A stretch of 33,306 bases of DNA from Microvirga soli (GCF_016734765.1 NZ_JAERQE010000046.1:1-33306), one strand, 5' to 3'; counted from the stretch's first letter, positions 1-7,227 are shown. Notes: a model not told the origin generated them from the sequence alone. Numbers and translations are program-made.

Positions 1-2
1 AG

Positions 3-59
3 GAGATCGCGGAACTGGAAGAGCCGTATGTGCCACACGCCGTAGCGGGATTTGCATAA
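3..59 (+). CDS. C-terminal tail of a gene cut by the window edge
   Basis: An open frame runs from the window edge to a TAA stop at 57-59 and encodes 18 residues (EIAELEEPYVPHAVAGFA). The composition looks like real protein rather than a chance frame. It could be the tail of an oxidoreductase such as an aldo/keto reductase, but that is a weak impression from the PYVPH-like ending. Eighteen residues are too few to assign a family. Confidence 0.3.
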   Translation, partial: EIAELEEPYVPHAVAGFA

Positions 60-103
60 TAGGAAGCGCCAGGAGCGGCTTCGGTGAGAAGAGTGGACGT
101 TCG

Positions 104-717
104 TTAAGTGACGAGAATTTCAGACTCTGACCCGATCCGGACGTTTCTGATGTTCGTTGACAGCCCTAATGATGCCCCCGTGTGGCCATGTCCATGACCG
201 CTCGATACCTGGTAGCACCGCAATTCGCTGTACCGCCGGCCCTGCTCAGGCGCGAGAACGTCAAGTGTCGAGAGGTGATAACGCAGATGAGCGAGCCGCA
301 GGGCAGCCTGCGTCGCACCAATCTCCGCCGTCGCCGCTTGAAGGCTCGCGGGCGCTACCGACTTGGTGGCGAACTGACGGTCGAGGTCAGTCTCCTGCGT
401 GATCAGGGCTCGCCCAGTGGAATGGCCTCCGCCTGCATCGCGGCATGGAGCTCCTGCACGCGAGTGCGCTGGTCCTTGGTCAGCCGGAGCTGGTCGCCCA
501 GTTCGCGGGCATGGACAGGGCCGGGGTAGCCATTGAGTTCGGCTGGCAGGGCGAGCCCCATGTCGCGTCCGGCACACAGATCAGCAATCTGCTGGTCGGA
601 CAGCGCCTTCACGGTCCGGTGCTCCCAGCCGGCATAGGGCGAGGCGGGCGCATGTTGGGCATAGGCTGAACCCACGGCAGCAAGAAATGCGAGGAGTGCG
701 AGAGTTGCGCGCAGCAT
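104..717 (-). pseudogene. Spy/CpxP-like (LTXXQ) periplasmic protein, frameshifted
   Basis: The ATG at 715-717 has a GGAG ribosome-binding site about 9 bases upstream. The frame opens with a signal peptide (hydrophobic LLAFLAAVG, cleavage likely after SAYA). The mature part carries LRLTKDQRTRVQELHAAM and, later, LSTLDVLAPEQGRRYSEL. These are the paired LTxxQ-type helices of Spy/CpxP-like periplasmic chaperones and metal-sensing proteins. The first frame stops at 403-405 right after IPLGEP. The coding sense continues one frame over as ALITQETDLDRQFATKSV and runs to a stop at 104. One missing base near 405-412 explains the break. The tail has a short HGHGH run that could bind metal. Family members usually end soon after this point, so the last 25 or so residues may be out of frame too. 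It is either a decayed gene or a sequence error. Confidence 0.65.
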
Positions 718-764
718 CGACGGTCTCCAGGTGAGCAGGGGAGGGATGTTCCTGCAATCCGGGT

Positions 765-896
765 TCACAGAGGTATGGTGGCGACGTAGATGGCCAGCAT
801 CAGCAGGACGCAAACTCCCGAAGCACCGACCAGCCATGGGGCGAGCCGGTTCCTGTAGTGCTCTTCCAGGCGTCTTTGGTGCTTGCGGCGGGACAT
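765..896 (-). CDS. Small single-pass membrane protein (43 aa)
   Basis: The ATG at 894-896 follows a strong GGGAGGAAG ribosome-binding site, which is why I prefer it to longer upstream starts in the frame. The peptide starts with a basic stretch (MSRRKHQRRLEEHYRNR) and then has one membrane helix (roughly residues 20-41, LVGASGVCVLLMLAIYVATI). The positive N-terminus predicts an N-in orientation. No family is recognised. It lies between the Spy-like gene and the divergent metallo-beta-lactamase-fold gene. A role in the envelope is only inference. Confidence 0.5.
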   Translation of the reverse strand: MSRRKHQRRLEEHYRNRLAPWLVGASGVCVLLMLAIYVATIPL

Positions 897-1084
897 CGTC
901 GGCTTCCTCCCGATGGAATGGTGCATGGTGCCGTGTCGGGCTGGATCATAACCTGTTGGTGCGTCCGCCACGACCCAAAACTGGGGAAGTCGCGCGGTGG
1001 TTGGGGTCGACAGGGCCTGCCGCATTTCCGGACGGATATTGGGTTCTAATCCTTGGCGGCGGGGGCGAACCAAGGAGCAAGCCG

Positions 1085-1824
1085 ATGGAAACCCGCATCG
1101 ATGAGATCGGCGATGGCATCTATCGCCTTTCGACCTACGTGCCGGATATCGTGCCGCCGGCCGGCTTTACCTTCAATCAGTTCCTCATCCTCGGGGAGGA
1201 GCCGCTGCTGTTCCACGCCGGGTTGCGCAAGATGTTCCCACTGGTATCGGAAGCCGTGTCCCGGATCATGCCCGTCCAGGACCTGCGCTGGATCACCTTC
1301 GGCCACTACGAGGCCGACGAGTGTGGCGCCATGAACGAATGGCTGGCGGCCGCCCCAAACGCGGAGGTCGCACCGGGACGACGGGGTGCCTGGTGTCACT
1401 GAACGACATGGCCGACCGCGCGCCGCGCATTCTGGCCAACGGCGAGGTGATCGACATCGGCGGCAAGCGCATCCGCTACATCGACACGCCCCATGTGCCG
1501 CACGGCTGGGATGCCGGGGTGATCTATGAGGAGACCAGCCAGACGCTCTTCTGCGGCGATCTCTTCACGCATCTCGGTAACGGTCCCGCGCTCACCCAGA
1601 GCGACATCGTTGGGCCTGCTCTTGCGGCAGAGGACATCTTCTATGACACGAGCCTTGGCCCGAGCATCGCGCCGACCGTTCGTCGGCTGACTGACCTGGC
1701 CCCGCGCACCTTGGCCCTAATGCATGGATCATCCTTTAACGGTGATGCGGTCACGGCCCTGCACGATCTGGCCAGTGCCTACGACAAGCGCCTGCGGGCC
1801 GCGATGCCTGAGGTGCCGGCCTGA
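1085..1824 (+). pseudogene. Metallo-beta-lactamase-fold di-metal protein (flavodiiron/ODP-like), frameshifted
   Basis: The ATG at 1085 follows AAGGAG. The first frame encodes METRIDEIGDGIYRLSTYVP and later HYEADECG, which matches the HxExD metal-ligand motif of the oxygen-binding diiron (flavodiiron-type) branch of the fold. It stops at about 1400. The same protein resumes one frame over as TGCLVSLNDMADRAPRILA, then DTPHVPHGWDAG, LFCGDLFT (bridging Asp) and LALMHGSSF (final His), ending at 1824. Joined, it would be about 246 residues, normal for this branch without a flavodoxin domain. The break sits near 1370-1380, where homologues usually read VAHG and so keep a histidine ligand. One missing base explains it. 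The gene converges on the MFS pseudogene with a gap of about 20 bases. Whether the real chromosome has an intact gene cannot be judged here. Confidence 0.7.
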
Positions 1825-1844
1825 GCTTCAGCCCCACCCTACGG

Positions 1845-3057
1845 TCAGCCACAGCAGGCCGACCAGACCGAGTTCAGGCAAGCCAGTCCGGCGAGAAGGC
1901 GGAGCGCCGCGTCCGTGCCGCCCCATTCGATCAGGGTCGCTCCGATTGATGGCGACAGGGCCTGGGCGAGCAGGCTCGGCATAGCCAGCTTGCCCATGAG
2001 CGACGCGTACCCGAAGGGACCGAACAGCGCGAGCGGCAGCGTCCCCTTGGCGATGGAGCCGACGCCGTTGCCGGCCCCGTAGAGCGCCAGCGCCAGGGCA
2101 AGGATCGGGAATCCCACGACCAGCAGGATCACTCCGGCCGCAACCAGGGCGACGGAAGCCACCATGGTCCAGATCGGGTGGTAGTGACGTCCGAAGGCCA
2201 TCTCGACAACCCGGGCACCCACTTGTGAGGGACCAACCAATGCTCCGAGGGCAACCGCCGCCGCGAGGTCCAGCCCACGGGCTTGCAGGAAGGTGAGCAG
2301 GTGGACCCCGATCATCGAGGCTGTCACCGCCCCAAGGGTCAGAACGGCGGCCAGCAGCAGGAATGCCCGATTGCGTCTGGACCAGTCAGCGTCTGCGAGG
2401 CAGGGGCTTCGGTGGTGCCCCCGGACGGCTTGGCACCCGGCTTGACCGTGCCGACGCCGGGCAGGACGAAGGCGTGCAGCGGCAGCGAGATGAGGATCTG
2501 GATCGCGGCGTAGACCGCACAGGCGCCGCGCCATCCGAAATGCTCGACTAGGGAGGCGCTGAGAGGCCAGCACACGGTGCTCGCGAAGCCGCCCCACAGG
2601 GTCAGGGTGGTGATCGCGCTTCGGGCCTGCTTGCCATACAGGCGTCCCAACGTAGCGAAGGCGGCATCGTAGAGCGCCGCCCCCATGCCGACGCCCATGA
2701 GCAGCCAGGCCATCAGGTAGACCGCGAGGCTGTGGGTCAGGGCCAGTGCGGTGAGACCCGTTCCAAGGAGGATCGGGCTGGCGGTGAGCACCGGACTGCC
2801 ACCCCTTGCGTCGATGGTGCGGCCGACCTTCGGAGCCACCAGGCCGGCGGCGAGGAGGCCGAGCGACAGTCCCCCACGACCCAGCCGAGCGACCATCCGG
2901 TGTCAGCGGCAATCGGCTTGGCGAGCACGGCAGGCCGGTAGAAGGATGATCCCGAGGCAAGGATCTGCGTGATCCCGAGAGTGGCGATGACCACCCTCGG
3001 GCTTAGCTTCGGCATGACGGGATCGCCCGCCAGGGACTGACTCACGGGATTCGACAC
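1845..3057 (-). pseudogene. MFS-family efflux transporter, two frameshifts
   Basis: Three overlapping frames make one 12-helix major facilitator. The N-terminal part (GTG at 3057, or ATG at 3015) runs PRVVIATLGITQILASGSSF to WSLGWVVG. The sense then moves one frame to GLSLGLLAAGLVAPKVGRTI (motif-A-like loop), LLMGVGMGAALYDAAFATLG and FGWRGACAVYAAIQI. Near 2370-2400 it moves again to RAFLLLAAVLTLGAVTASM and continues to a stop at 1845. The first break is at a run of five C on the plus strand (2871-2875); a sixth restores the frame. Both breaks are single missing bases. It lies 48 bases downstream of the flavoprotein gene on the same strand, so it is the likely efflux partner of the ArsR-controlled cluster. 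Its substrate is not shown by the sequence. Confidence 0.75.
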
Positions 3058-3105
3058 AGGCGGATCTCAGCAGCCGCCCGCAGGCTCCGCAACCTGCTCC
3101 GGCAC

Positions 3106-4497
3106 CTATGCGGAGCCGCATCCGCAGCCGGACTTGCCCACGGCCTTGGCCTCGGCGTCCGCGACGCAGCAGGCGTCGACATTCACGGGAGCAGGACCGC
3201 CGCAGCAACCCGAGGAGGCGGGCGCACCATCGGCCGGTACGTTGGTCGAGCACACGCCCGTCTCCGGCAGCACGAGATGAATGTCGTCCGCTGCCGCGAG
3301 GTCTCCGGCGATAGCCGCGACGACCGAGCGCACCTGCTCGTAGCCCGTGAGCATCAGGAAGGTTGGAGCGCGGCCGTAGCTCTTGATCCCGACCGTGTAG
3401 AAGCCGGGCTCCGGGTGGGCGAGCTCGCGGTGACTATGCGGCGGGACAGACCCGCAGGAGTGCAGGTTCGGGTCAATCAGCGGGCCAAGCGCCTTCGAGC
3501 TCTCCAGCCACGGGTCAAGGTCGAGCCGGAGCTCGCGGGTGAGGTTGAGGTCCGGGCGTTGTCCGGTCGACACCACGATCCGGTCGACGGGTCCGATCTC
3601 GCGGAGGCCGCTTGCCGTCTCGCCCTCAACCATGACTTGCCCGCCGGCCGTTCGCACGCGAACCACGGAGAACCCGGCCACCAAGGTGACCCCCCTGCTG
3701 TCGACGAGCGCCTTGAGTCTGGAGCCGAGCTCGCCGCGGGCCGGGAGCTGGTCGGCGCGGCCGCCGCCGTAGACCCGCATTAGGTTCTCGCCGCGGGTCG
3801 CCCACACAATGGACGTCGCGGGGTTGCGCTCCGCCAGCTTCGCGAGGTCGAGGAGGACGTTGGCCGCCGAATGCCCGGCGCCGACGACAAGGACCGTCCT
3901 GCCCTCGTAGGCAGCGCGGTCGCGCCCGAGGACGTCAGGAATGCCGTAGGCGATGTACTTGGCGTTCTCGGACTCGCCCTCCGCGAGGATGCCGCCCGCG
4001 CCGAGCGGGTTCGGGGCCGTCCACGTCCCGGAGGCATCGATCACCGCCCGCGCCAGGTCGCGCCGGATGACGCCGTTGCCGGTCGAGACGGCAAGGACAA
4101 ACGGCTTGGCCTCGCGGCTCTTGCTGAGCACCTTGTCGGCGCCATGTCGGGTAATGGCAGTGACCTTGGTGCCCGTCTCGATCACCGCCGCCATCTCCGG
4201 CGTCTCGGCGAGCGGCTTGAGGTAGGCCTCGTACAGGTCCGAGCCCGTCGGCATTGTCTTGCCGATCGGCTCCTGCCAGCCATGGGACTGAAGCAGGGCG
4301 CGGGCCGCCGTGTCGGTGTTGTACTCCCATGGCGAGAACAGACGCACATGGCCCCAGTCGCGGGCATTGGCTCCGACGGTGGCTCCGGCCTCGTAGACCT
4401 TTACGGGAAGGCCACGCTGGATCAGGTGGGCGGCGGCGGCGAGGCCCACCGGGCCTGCGCCGATGACGGCAACGGGGAGGACATCAGACGAGGGCAT
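3106..4497 (-). CDS. FAD/NAD(P)-binding flavoprotein with cysteine-rich tail
   Basis: This 463-residue protein has two Rossmann nucleotide sites: GAGPVG at 13-18 for FAD and GAGHSA at 206-211 for NAD(P)H. A later STGQRPD segment (310-316) closes the FAD domain. The layout fits the flavin monooxygenase/thioredoxin-reductase-like group, often annotated as a flavoprotein involved in K+ transport or as ArsO-like. The last 50 residues are unusual, with C416, CC at 431-432, CC at 443-444 and C458/C460, and look like a soft-metal or arsenite binding tail. The ATG follows AAGGAG. It sits 15 bases after the DUF1127 gene and before the MFS transporter, so it is probably in the ArsR-controlled operon. 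Redox conversion of a metal(loid) before export is inference. The exact reaction is unknown. Confidence 0.85.
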   Translation of the reverse strand: MPSSDVLPVAVIGAGPVGLAAAAHLIQRGLPVKVYEAGATVGANARDWGHVRLFSPWEYNTDTAARALLQSHGWQEPIGKTMPTGSDLYEAYLKPLAETPEMAAVIETGTKVTAITRHGADKVLSKSREAKPFVLAVSTGNGVIRRDLARAVIDASGTWTAPNPLGAGGILAEGESENAKYIAYGIPDVLGRDRAAYEGRTVLVVGAGHSAANVLLDLAKLAERNPATSIVWATRGENLMRVYGGGRADQLPARGELGSRLKALVDSRGVTLVAGFSVVRVRTAGGQVMVEGETASGLREIGPVDRIVVSTGQRPDLNLTRELRLDLDPWLESSKALGPLIDPNLHSCGSVPPHSHRELAHPEPGFYTVGIKSYGRAPTFLMLTGYEQVRSVVAAIAGDLAAADDIHLVLPETGVCSTNVPADGAPASSGCCGGPAPVNVDACCVADAEAKAVGKSGCGCGSA

Positions 4498-4512
4498 GGG
4501 AGGTCTCCTTGG

Positions 4513-4767
4513 TCAGCAGCAGGAGGCGGGGCGGGGGGAGAAGCCGTCGCGCACGCGCTCGACGAAAACGCGTCCGTGACAGCACAGGATCTTGAGCATT
4601 CGCGAGGGATCGCGGTGACGGGGCTGAGCCAGGACGGCGAGGACGTCCGCACGCTCGAGGCCGATGTCACGCAGGAGATGGTCGTCCAGTTCGCCGAGGG
4701 CGGCAACGTGCCGACGGATCTGAGCCACGCGAGCGAGATGGAAGAGGAAGGGGATGAAGCCGGGCAT
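4513..4767 (-). CDS. DUF1127-type small protein with two vicinal cysteine pairs
   Basis: Residues 15-45 (RVAQIRRHVAAL, then ELDDHLLRDIGLERADV) match the DUF1127 core, a small basic helical domain common in alphaproteobacteria and, in some cases, linked to RNA turnover and stress. What is odd is the rest: CC at 62-63 (ILCCHG) and a terminal CC at 83-84. I chose the ATG at 4767, which gives the family-typical MPGF start. Other possible starts are ATG 4797, ATG 4794 and TTG 4812, but the palindromic site 4783-4804 overlaps these. The gene lies between arsR and the flavoprotein gene. A metal-binding role for the cysteine pairs is inference from position and composition. Confidence 0.65.
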   Translation of the reverse strand: MPGFIPFLFHLARVAQIRRHVAALGELDDHLLRDIGLERADVLAVLAQPRHRDPSRMLKILCCHGRVFVERVRDGFSPRPASCC

Positions 4768-4782
4768 CTGCGAATCTTTCTG

Positions 4783-4804
4783 TATTTCTAGCATCATGGA
4801 AATA
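4783..4804. promoter_or_regulatory. Palindromic operator TATTTC-N10-GAAATA, copy 1
   Basis: The inverted arms TATTTC (4783-4788) and GAAATA (4799-4804) are separated by exactly 10 bases. The same arms with the same spacing occur at 5177-5198 upstream of arsR. It lies just 16 bases after the arsR stop and covers the upstream candidate start codons of the DUF1127 gene. It could be a second ArsR site controlling an internal promoter. ArsR binding is inferred. Confidence 0.6.
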
Positions 4805-4819
4805 ACGGGCAAAAAAAGA

Positions 4820-5137
4820 TCACGCGGCGTTCTCCGCCTGGGTCGAGCATTCGGCGTCGGCGCAGCACTCGTCGGCCAGGAAGCCTATGAGGCCGTTCAT
4901 CGCCGGGTAGCTGGCCCGGCAGATCAGGGTGGTGGCCTGCCGCTCCTGCGTTACCAGTCCAGTCAGCAGGAGCCGTTGGAGGTGGTGCGACAGGGTCGAG
5001 GGCGGAATGCCGAGACGCTCTTGGATCTGCCCGACGGGCAGGCCCGCCTCTCCCGCACGGACGAGGGTGCGGTAGACCTGGAGCCGGGTGGTGTTCCCGA
5101 GCGCCTCGAGCTGCTTGGCTGCTTGTTCGACGTTCAT
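4820..5137 (-). CDS. ArsR-family metal(loid)-responsive repressor
   Basis: This 105-residue winged-helix protein is the usual size for ArsR/SmtB regulators. The recognition region is at about 35-60 (VGQIQERLGIPPSTLSHHLQ), followed by a beta wing (GLVTQERQATTLICRASY). The classical ELCVCDL metal site in the DNA-binding helix is absent. Instead there are C-terminal cysteines at 91, 92 and 97 (ECCADAEC). This resembles Acidithiobacillus ferrooxidans ArsR, whose As(III) site is a C-terminal CC plus one further cysteine, so trivalent arsenic or antimony is the best guess for the inducer. There is no clear Shine-Dalgarno before the ATG at 5137, so the message may be leaderless. It heads a minus-strand cluster with DUF1127, flavoprotein and MFS genes. 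Confidence 0.9.
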   Translation of the reverse strand: MNVEQAAKQLEALGNTTRLQVYRTLVRAGEAGLPVGQIQERLGIPPSTLSHHLQRLLLTGLVTQERQATTLICRASYPAMNGLIGFLADECCADAECSTQAENAA

Positions 5138-5144
5138 GGAAATA
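5123..5144. promoter_or_regulatory. Degenerate third operator-like site over the arsR start
   Basis: GAAATA at 5139-5144 has a perfect right arm. With the 10-base spacing, the left arm would be TTGTTC (5123-5128), matching TATTTC at four of six positions. It overlaps the arsR start codon. It may be a weak third ArsR site or a coincidence. Confidence 0.3.
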
Positions 5145-5172
5145 GGATGAGCGTGTCTGAATCGTACGTCAA
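5144..5172 (-). promoter_or_regulatory. Candidate arsR promoter, possibly leaderless transcript
   Basis: On the minus strand TTGACG (5167-5172) is followed after 17 bases by CATCCT (5144-5149). The predicted transcription start would fall within a few bases of the arsR ATG (5135-5137), consistent with the lack of a Shine-Dalgarno sequence there. The perfect palindrome 5177-5198 lies 4 bases upstream of the -35 element. Confidence 0.4.
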
Positions 5173-5176
5173 GCGC

Positions 5177-5198
5177 TATTTCCGGATTTATCGAAATA
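5177..5198. promoter_or_regulatory. Palindromic operator TATTTC-N10-GAAATA, copy 2
   Basis: The arms TATTTC (5177-5182) and GAAATA (5193-5198) are separated by 10 bases, identical in arms and spacing to the site at 4783-4804. Its position beside the arsR promoter suggests autoregulation by ArsR. Binding itself is inferred. Confidence 0.65.
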
Positions 5199-5331
5199 TC
5201 TTGCGGCGCATAGTTATTTTACCGCCACGCTGAAACCGGCTGCCGCATCGACGGTTCCTTCGACCAACGTATGTTAGCCCAAGGTGGCCCGAGCTGCCGC
5301 GCCGGACACGTCAGAGTAGTGCCCAAGGAGA

Positions 5332-5535
5332 GTGCCGCTGCCCTACGACGCTTCAGGTGACGTGCGCCTGCCCCACGTCACCGACCTCCATCCGGATGTT
5401 GCGACCTTCATGATCGCCCGCGTCTTCGCCGAGACTTACCGGGACGTGCTCGATGCACCCATCCCGTACCCGCTCGTCGCCATTCTCCGGCAGATGGAAG
5501 TCAGGGAGGCTGATCATGAACACTCTCCATCCTGA
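5332..5535 (+). CDS. NepR-like small protein (candidate anti-sigma factor)
   Basis: This 67-residue frame has a GTG start at 5332. AAGGAG lies just before it but too close for good spacing, so the true start may be internal. The core, from RVFAETYRDVLDAPIP to LVAILRQMEV, resembles the NepR signature (a helix with LRxxYdxvv, then PvPdrfxxLLxxLe). NepR binds and inhibits the general stress sigma factor EcfG until phosphorylated PhyR removes it. The gene overlaps the start of the next response regulator gene by 20 bases, which suggests translational coupling. No EcfG or PhyR gene is in the window. The NepR assignment comes from pattern resemblance only. The alternative is an unrelated small helical protein. 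Confidence 0.5.
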   Translation: MPLPYDASGDVRLPHVTDLHPDVATFMIARVFAETYRDVLDAPIPYPLVAILRQMEVREADHEHSPS

Positions 5536-5908
5536 GCCACACCTCGCACTGATCGTCGAGGATGATCCTGATGTCCGGGCGCTTGCGGGCGCCTTGCTGG
5601 AGGAGACCCCGCTGGAGGTGGTCGAGGTCGAGAGCGCGGAAGCAGCCCTGGACTGTCTTCAGGAGCGTGGGGGCGAGGTGGCGATGGTGTTCGCCGACGT
5701 GCGCCTGCCGGGAGAGATGGACGGGGTCCAACTCGCCAAGGCAGCCTGCAAGCTCTGGCCCACAGTCCGGGTCGTGCTCACTTCCGGCGATCCCGGCGCA
5801 GTGTCCGAGGAGTTGCCGGAGTGTGTGACCTTCATGCCGAAGCCCTGGCGCGGCCTTGACGTGCTGGTCCAGGCCGAGAGGGCGATCCACCAGCCGCCGG
5901 TGACGTGA
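5516..5908 (+). CDS. Single-domain response regulator (REC only), first of two
   Basis: This 130-residue receiver domain has no output domain. The acidic pocket is ED-D at 15-17 (VEDDPD), the phospho-acceptor is D61 (FADVRLPG), the switch Thr/Ser is at 89-90 (LTSG) and the conserved lysine is K109 (MPKPW). GGGAGG stands before the ATG at 5516, which I prefer to the upstream in-frame start at 5453. The KP-W ending resembles alphaproteobacterial single-domain regulators, some of which (the FAT GUY group, such as SdrG) take part in the general stress response. The coupling to a NepR-like gene upstream and a second receiver gene downstream supports a stress-signalling role, but the partner kinase is unknown. 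Confidence 0.88.
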   Translation: MNTLHPEPHLALIVEDDPDVRALAGALLEETPLEVVEVESAEAALDCLQERGGEVAMVFADVRLPGEMDGVQLAKAACKLWPTVRVVLTSGDPGAVSEELPECVTFMPKPWRGLDVLVQAERAIHQPPVT

Positions 5909-5909
5909 C

Positions 5910-6302
5910 ATGGCACAGGCTGCAATCAACGATCAAGCCGTGGTCCTCCTCGTCGAGGACGAGCCTCTGGTGCGCATGACCGCCGCCGACGAGCCGGAGG
6001 AGGCGGGCTTCCACGTGTTGGAGGCGGCGAATGCCGACGTGGCTTTGGCGGTGCTGGAGGCCCGCTCCAACGAGGTCCAGGTGCTGTTCACGGACGTGCA
6101 CATGCCCGGCTCCATGGATGGTATGGAACTCGCCGAGCAGGTCCACCAGCGCTGGCCGCAGGTGCTTCTGCTCATCTCCTCAGGGTATGCCCGTCCGCAT
6201 CCCGACGAGATACCGGATCACGGGCAGTTCATGCCGAAGCCCTATCACGCGGCCACCTTGGTCCGACACATCCACGACTTGATGCGGACGTTGCGGCAGT
6301 GA
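5910..6302 (+). CDS. Single-domain response regulator (REC only), second of two
   Basis: This is another 130-residue stand-alone receiver domain starting one base after the stop of the first, so it is surely co-transcribed and probably coupled. Key residues are D17 in VEDEP, phospho-acceptor D62 (FTDVHMPG), S91 (ISSGYA) and K110 (MPKPY). The helix-1 stretch reads TAADEPEEAGF where relatives usually have a hydrophobic pair in place of EP, a small oddity that may affect packing. The two receivers are clearly distinct in sequence rather than a recent tandem duplication. They may act as a phosphate sink or relay pair. That is inference. Confidence 0.87.
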   Translation: MAQAAINDQAVVLLVEDEPLVRMTAADEPEEAGFHVLEAANADVALAVLEARSNEVQVLFTDVHMPGSMDGMELAEQVHQRWPQVLLLISSGYARPHPDEIPDHGQFMPKPYHAATLVRHIHDLMRTLRQ

Positions 6303-6432
6303 GCGGACCAGGACGCGCCGGTTCGCGGAGGGGAACGTTTCCCGCTCTTCGGCACCGACAATTCGCCTGGGCGTACAGACTGTAGCCCTGACCTGCCGGA
6401 CGACTTTGTTCGTCACAAGACTCCCCTGGCCA

Positions 6433-7227
6433 TCAGTCATTGTCGTTCGGGATATTCAGCACGTGGCCGCAGGCCTTGCAGTGAACGGCGTCCAGCTCGT
6501 GACGTTGCAGTCCGCACTGCGGGCACGGGTAGAGTACCTTGCCGCCCGGGCGGAACACGGCCTGCGCCAAGCGGAGGAATAGGGTGATGCCTACGAGCAT
6601 CATGAGGATCGAGAGCACTTCGCCGCTGGTGCTGCCCATGAGGGTGACGTCCCCAATGCCCGTGGTGGAGAGCGTCGCCACCGTGAAGTAGAGCGCGTCG
6701 ATGAAGTCCTCAATCTTCGGATTGATGCCGCGCTGGCTGACGTAGACTACGGAGGCGATCATGAACACGAAGACGGCCAGGTCCAGGGCGGCGTGGATCA
6801 CCTCCAGGTTGCGGCGCACGACCGGGAACTGCCGCTTGATCTGGCCGAGCACGTTGTAGGACCGGATCAGCCGAACCGTGCGCAGGACACGCAGGAAGCC
6901 AAGATTGCCGCCGAGCGCCGAGACGAACAAGGAGCCGATGACCACGAGGTCGACCAGCGCCGCGCCGTTGTCCAGGTAGGCCATGGGATGGCGATGGGCG
7001 AGCATTCGGCCGAGGAACTCCAACGCGAGCAGCACCCCAAGCAGCAGGTCAATCACGCGCAGCCAAGTCGCGTCGGCGACGAAGCTGGTGGCGATGAAGT
7101 AGCCGATGGCAGCAATGTCGATGGCCAGCAGGCCCGCCTGAAAGGCGACGGCGGCGGGGCGGTGGCCGTAGAACAGGCGCCGCAGCCGGACCCGAACTCG
7201 GCGCAGGGTACTCGATCGCGCGCGCAT
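6433..7227 (-). CDS. Voltage-gated-type ion channel with C-terminal zinc ribbon
   Basis: A six-helix ion_trans-type channel of 264 residues. Numbered from the ATG at 7227, the S4-like segment at 113-132 carries spaced arginines (RVLRTVRLIRSYNVLGQIKR). The pore loop reads LYFTVATLSTTGIGDVTL, with TTGIGD at 188-193 at the potassium-filter position, where TVGYGD is usual. After S6 comes a compact CPxC...CxxC zinc ribbon (cysteines 235, 238, 250, 253). An upstream GTG at 7281 would add 18 residues, but its Shine-Dalgarno is directly adjacent, so I prefer 7227. KvAP-like channels are the nearest known type. The zinc ribbon suggests redox or metal sensing or assembly control, which is inference. 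It converges with the response regulators. Confidence 0.85.
   Translation of the reverse strand: MRARSSTLRRVRVRLRRLFYGHRPAAVAFQAGLLAIDIAAIGYFIATSFVADATWLRVIDLLLGVLLALEFLGRMLAHRHPMAYLDNGAALVDLVVIGSLFVSALGGNLGFLRVLRTVRLIRSYNVLGQIKRQFPVVRRNLEVIHAALDLAVFVFMIASVVYVSQRGINPKIEDFIDALYFTVATLSTTGIGDVTLMGSTSGEVLSILMMLVGITLFLRLAQAVFRPGGKVLYPCPQCGLQRHELDAVHCKACGHVLNIPNDND

Noticed and set aside
3871..4791. Plus-strand open frame of 306 residues opposite the flavoprotein gene
   Set aside because: It is the antisense shadow of the flavoprotein and DUF1127 genes, without family motifs or ribosome-binding site.
6331..6343. Short hairpin GGGAA-CGT-TTCCC between convergent genes
   Set aside because: The stem is only five bases without a T-run, too weak to call a terminator.
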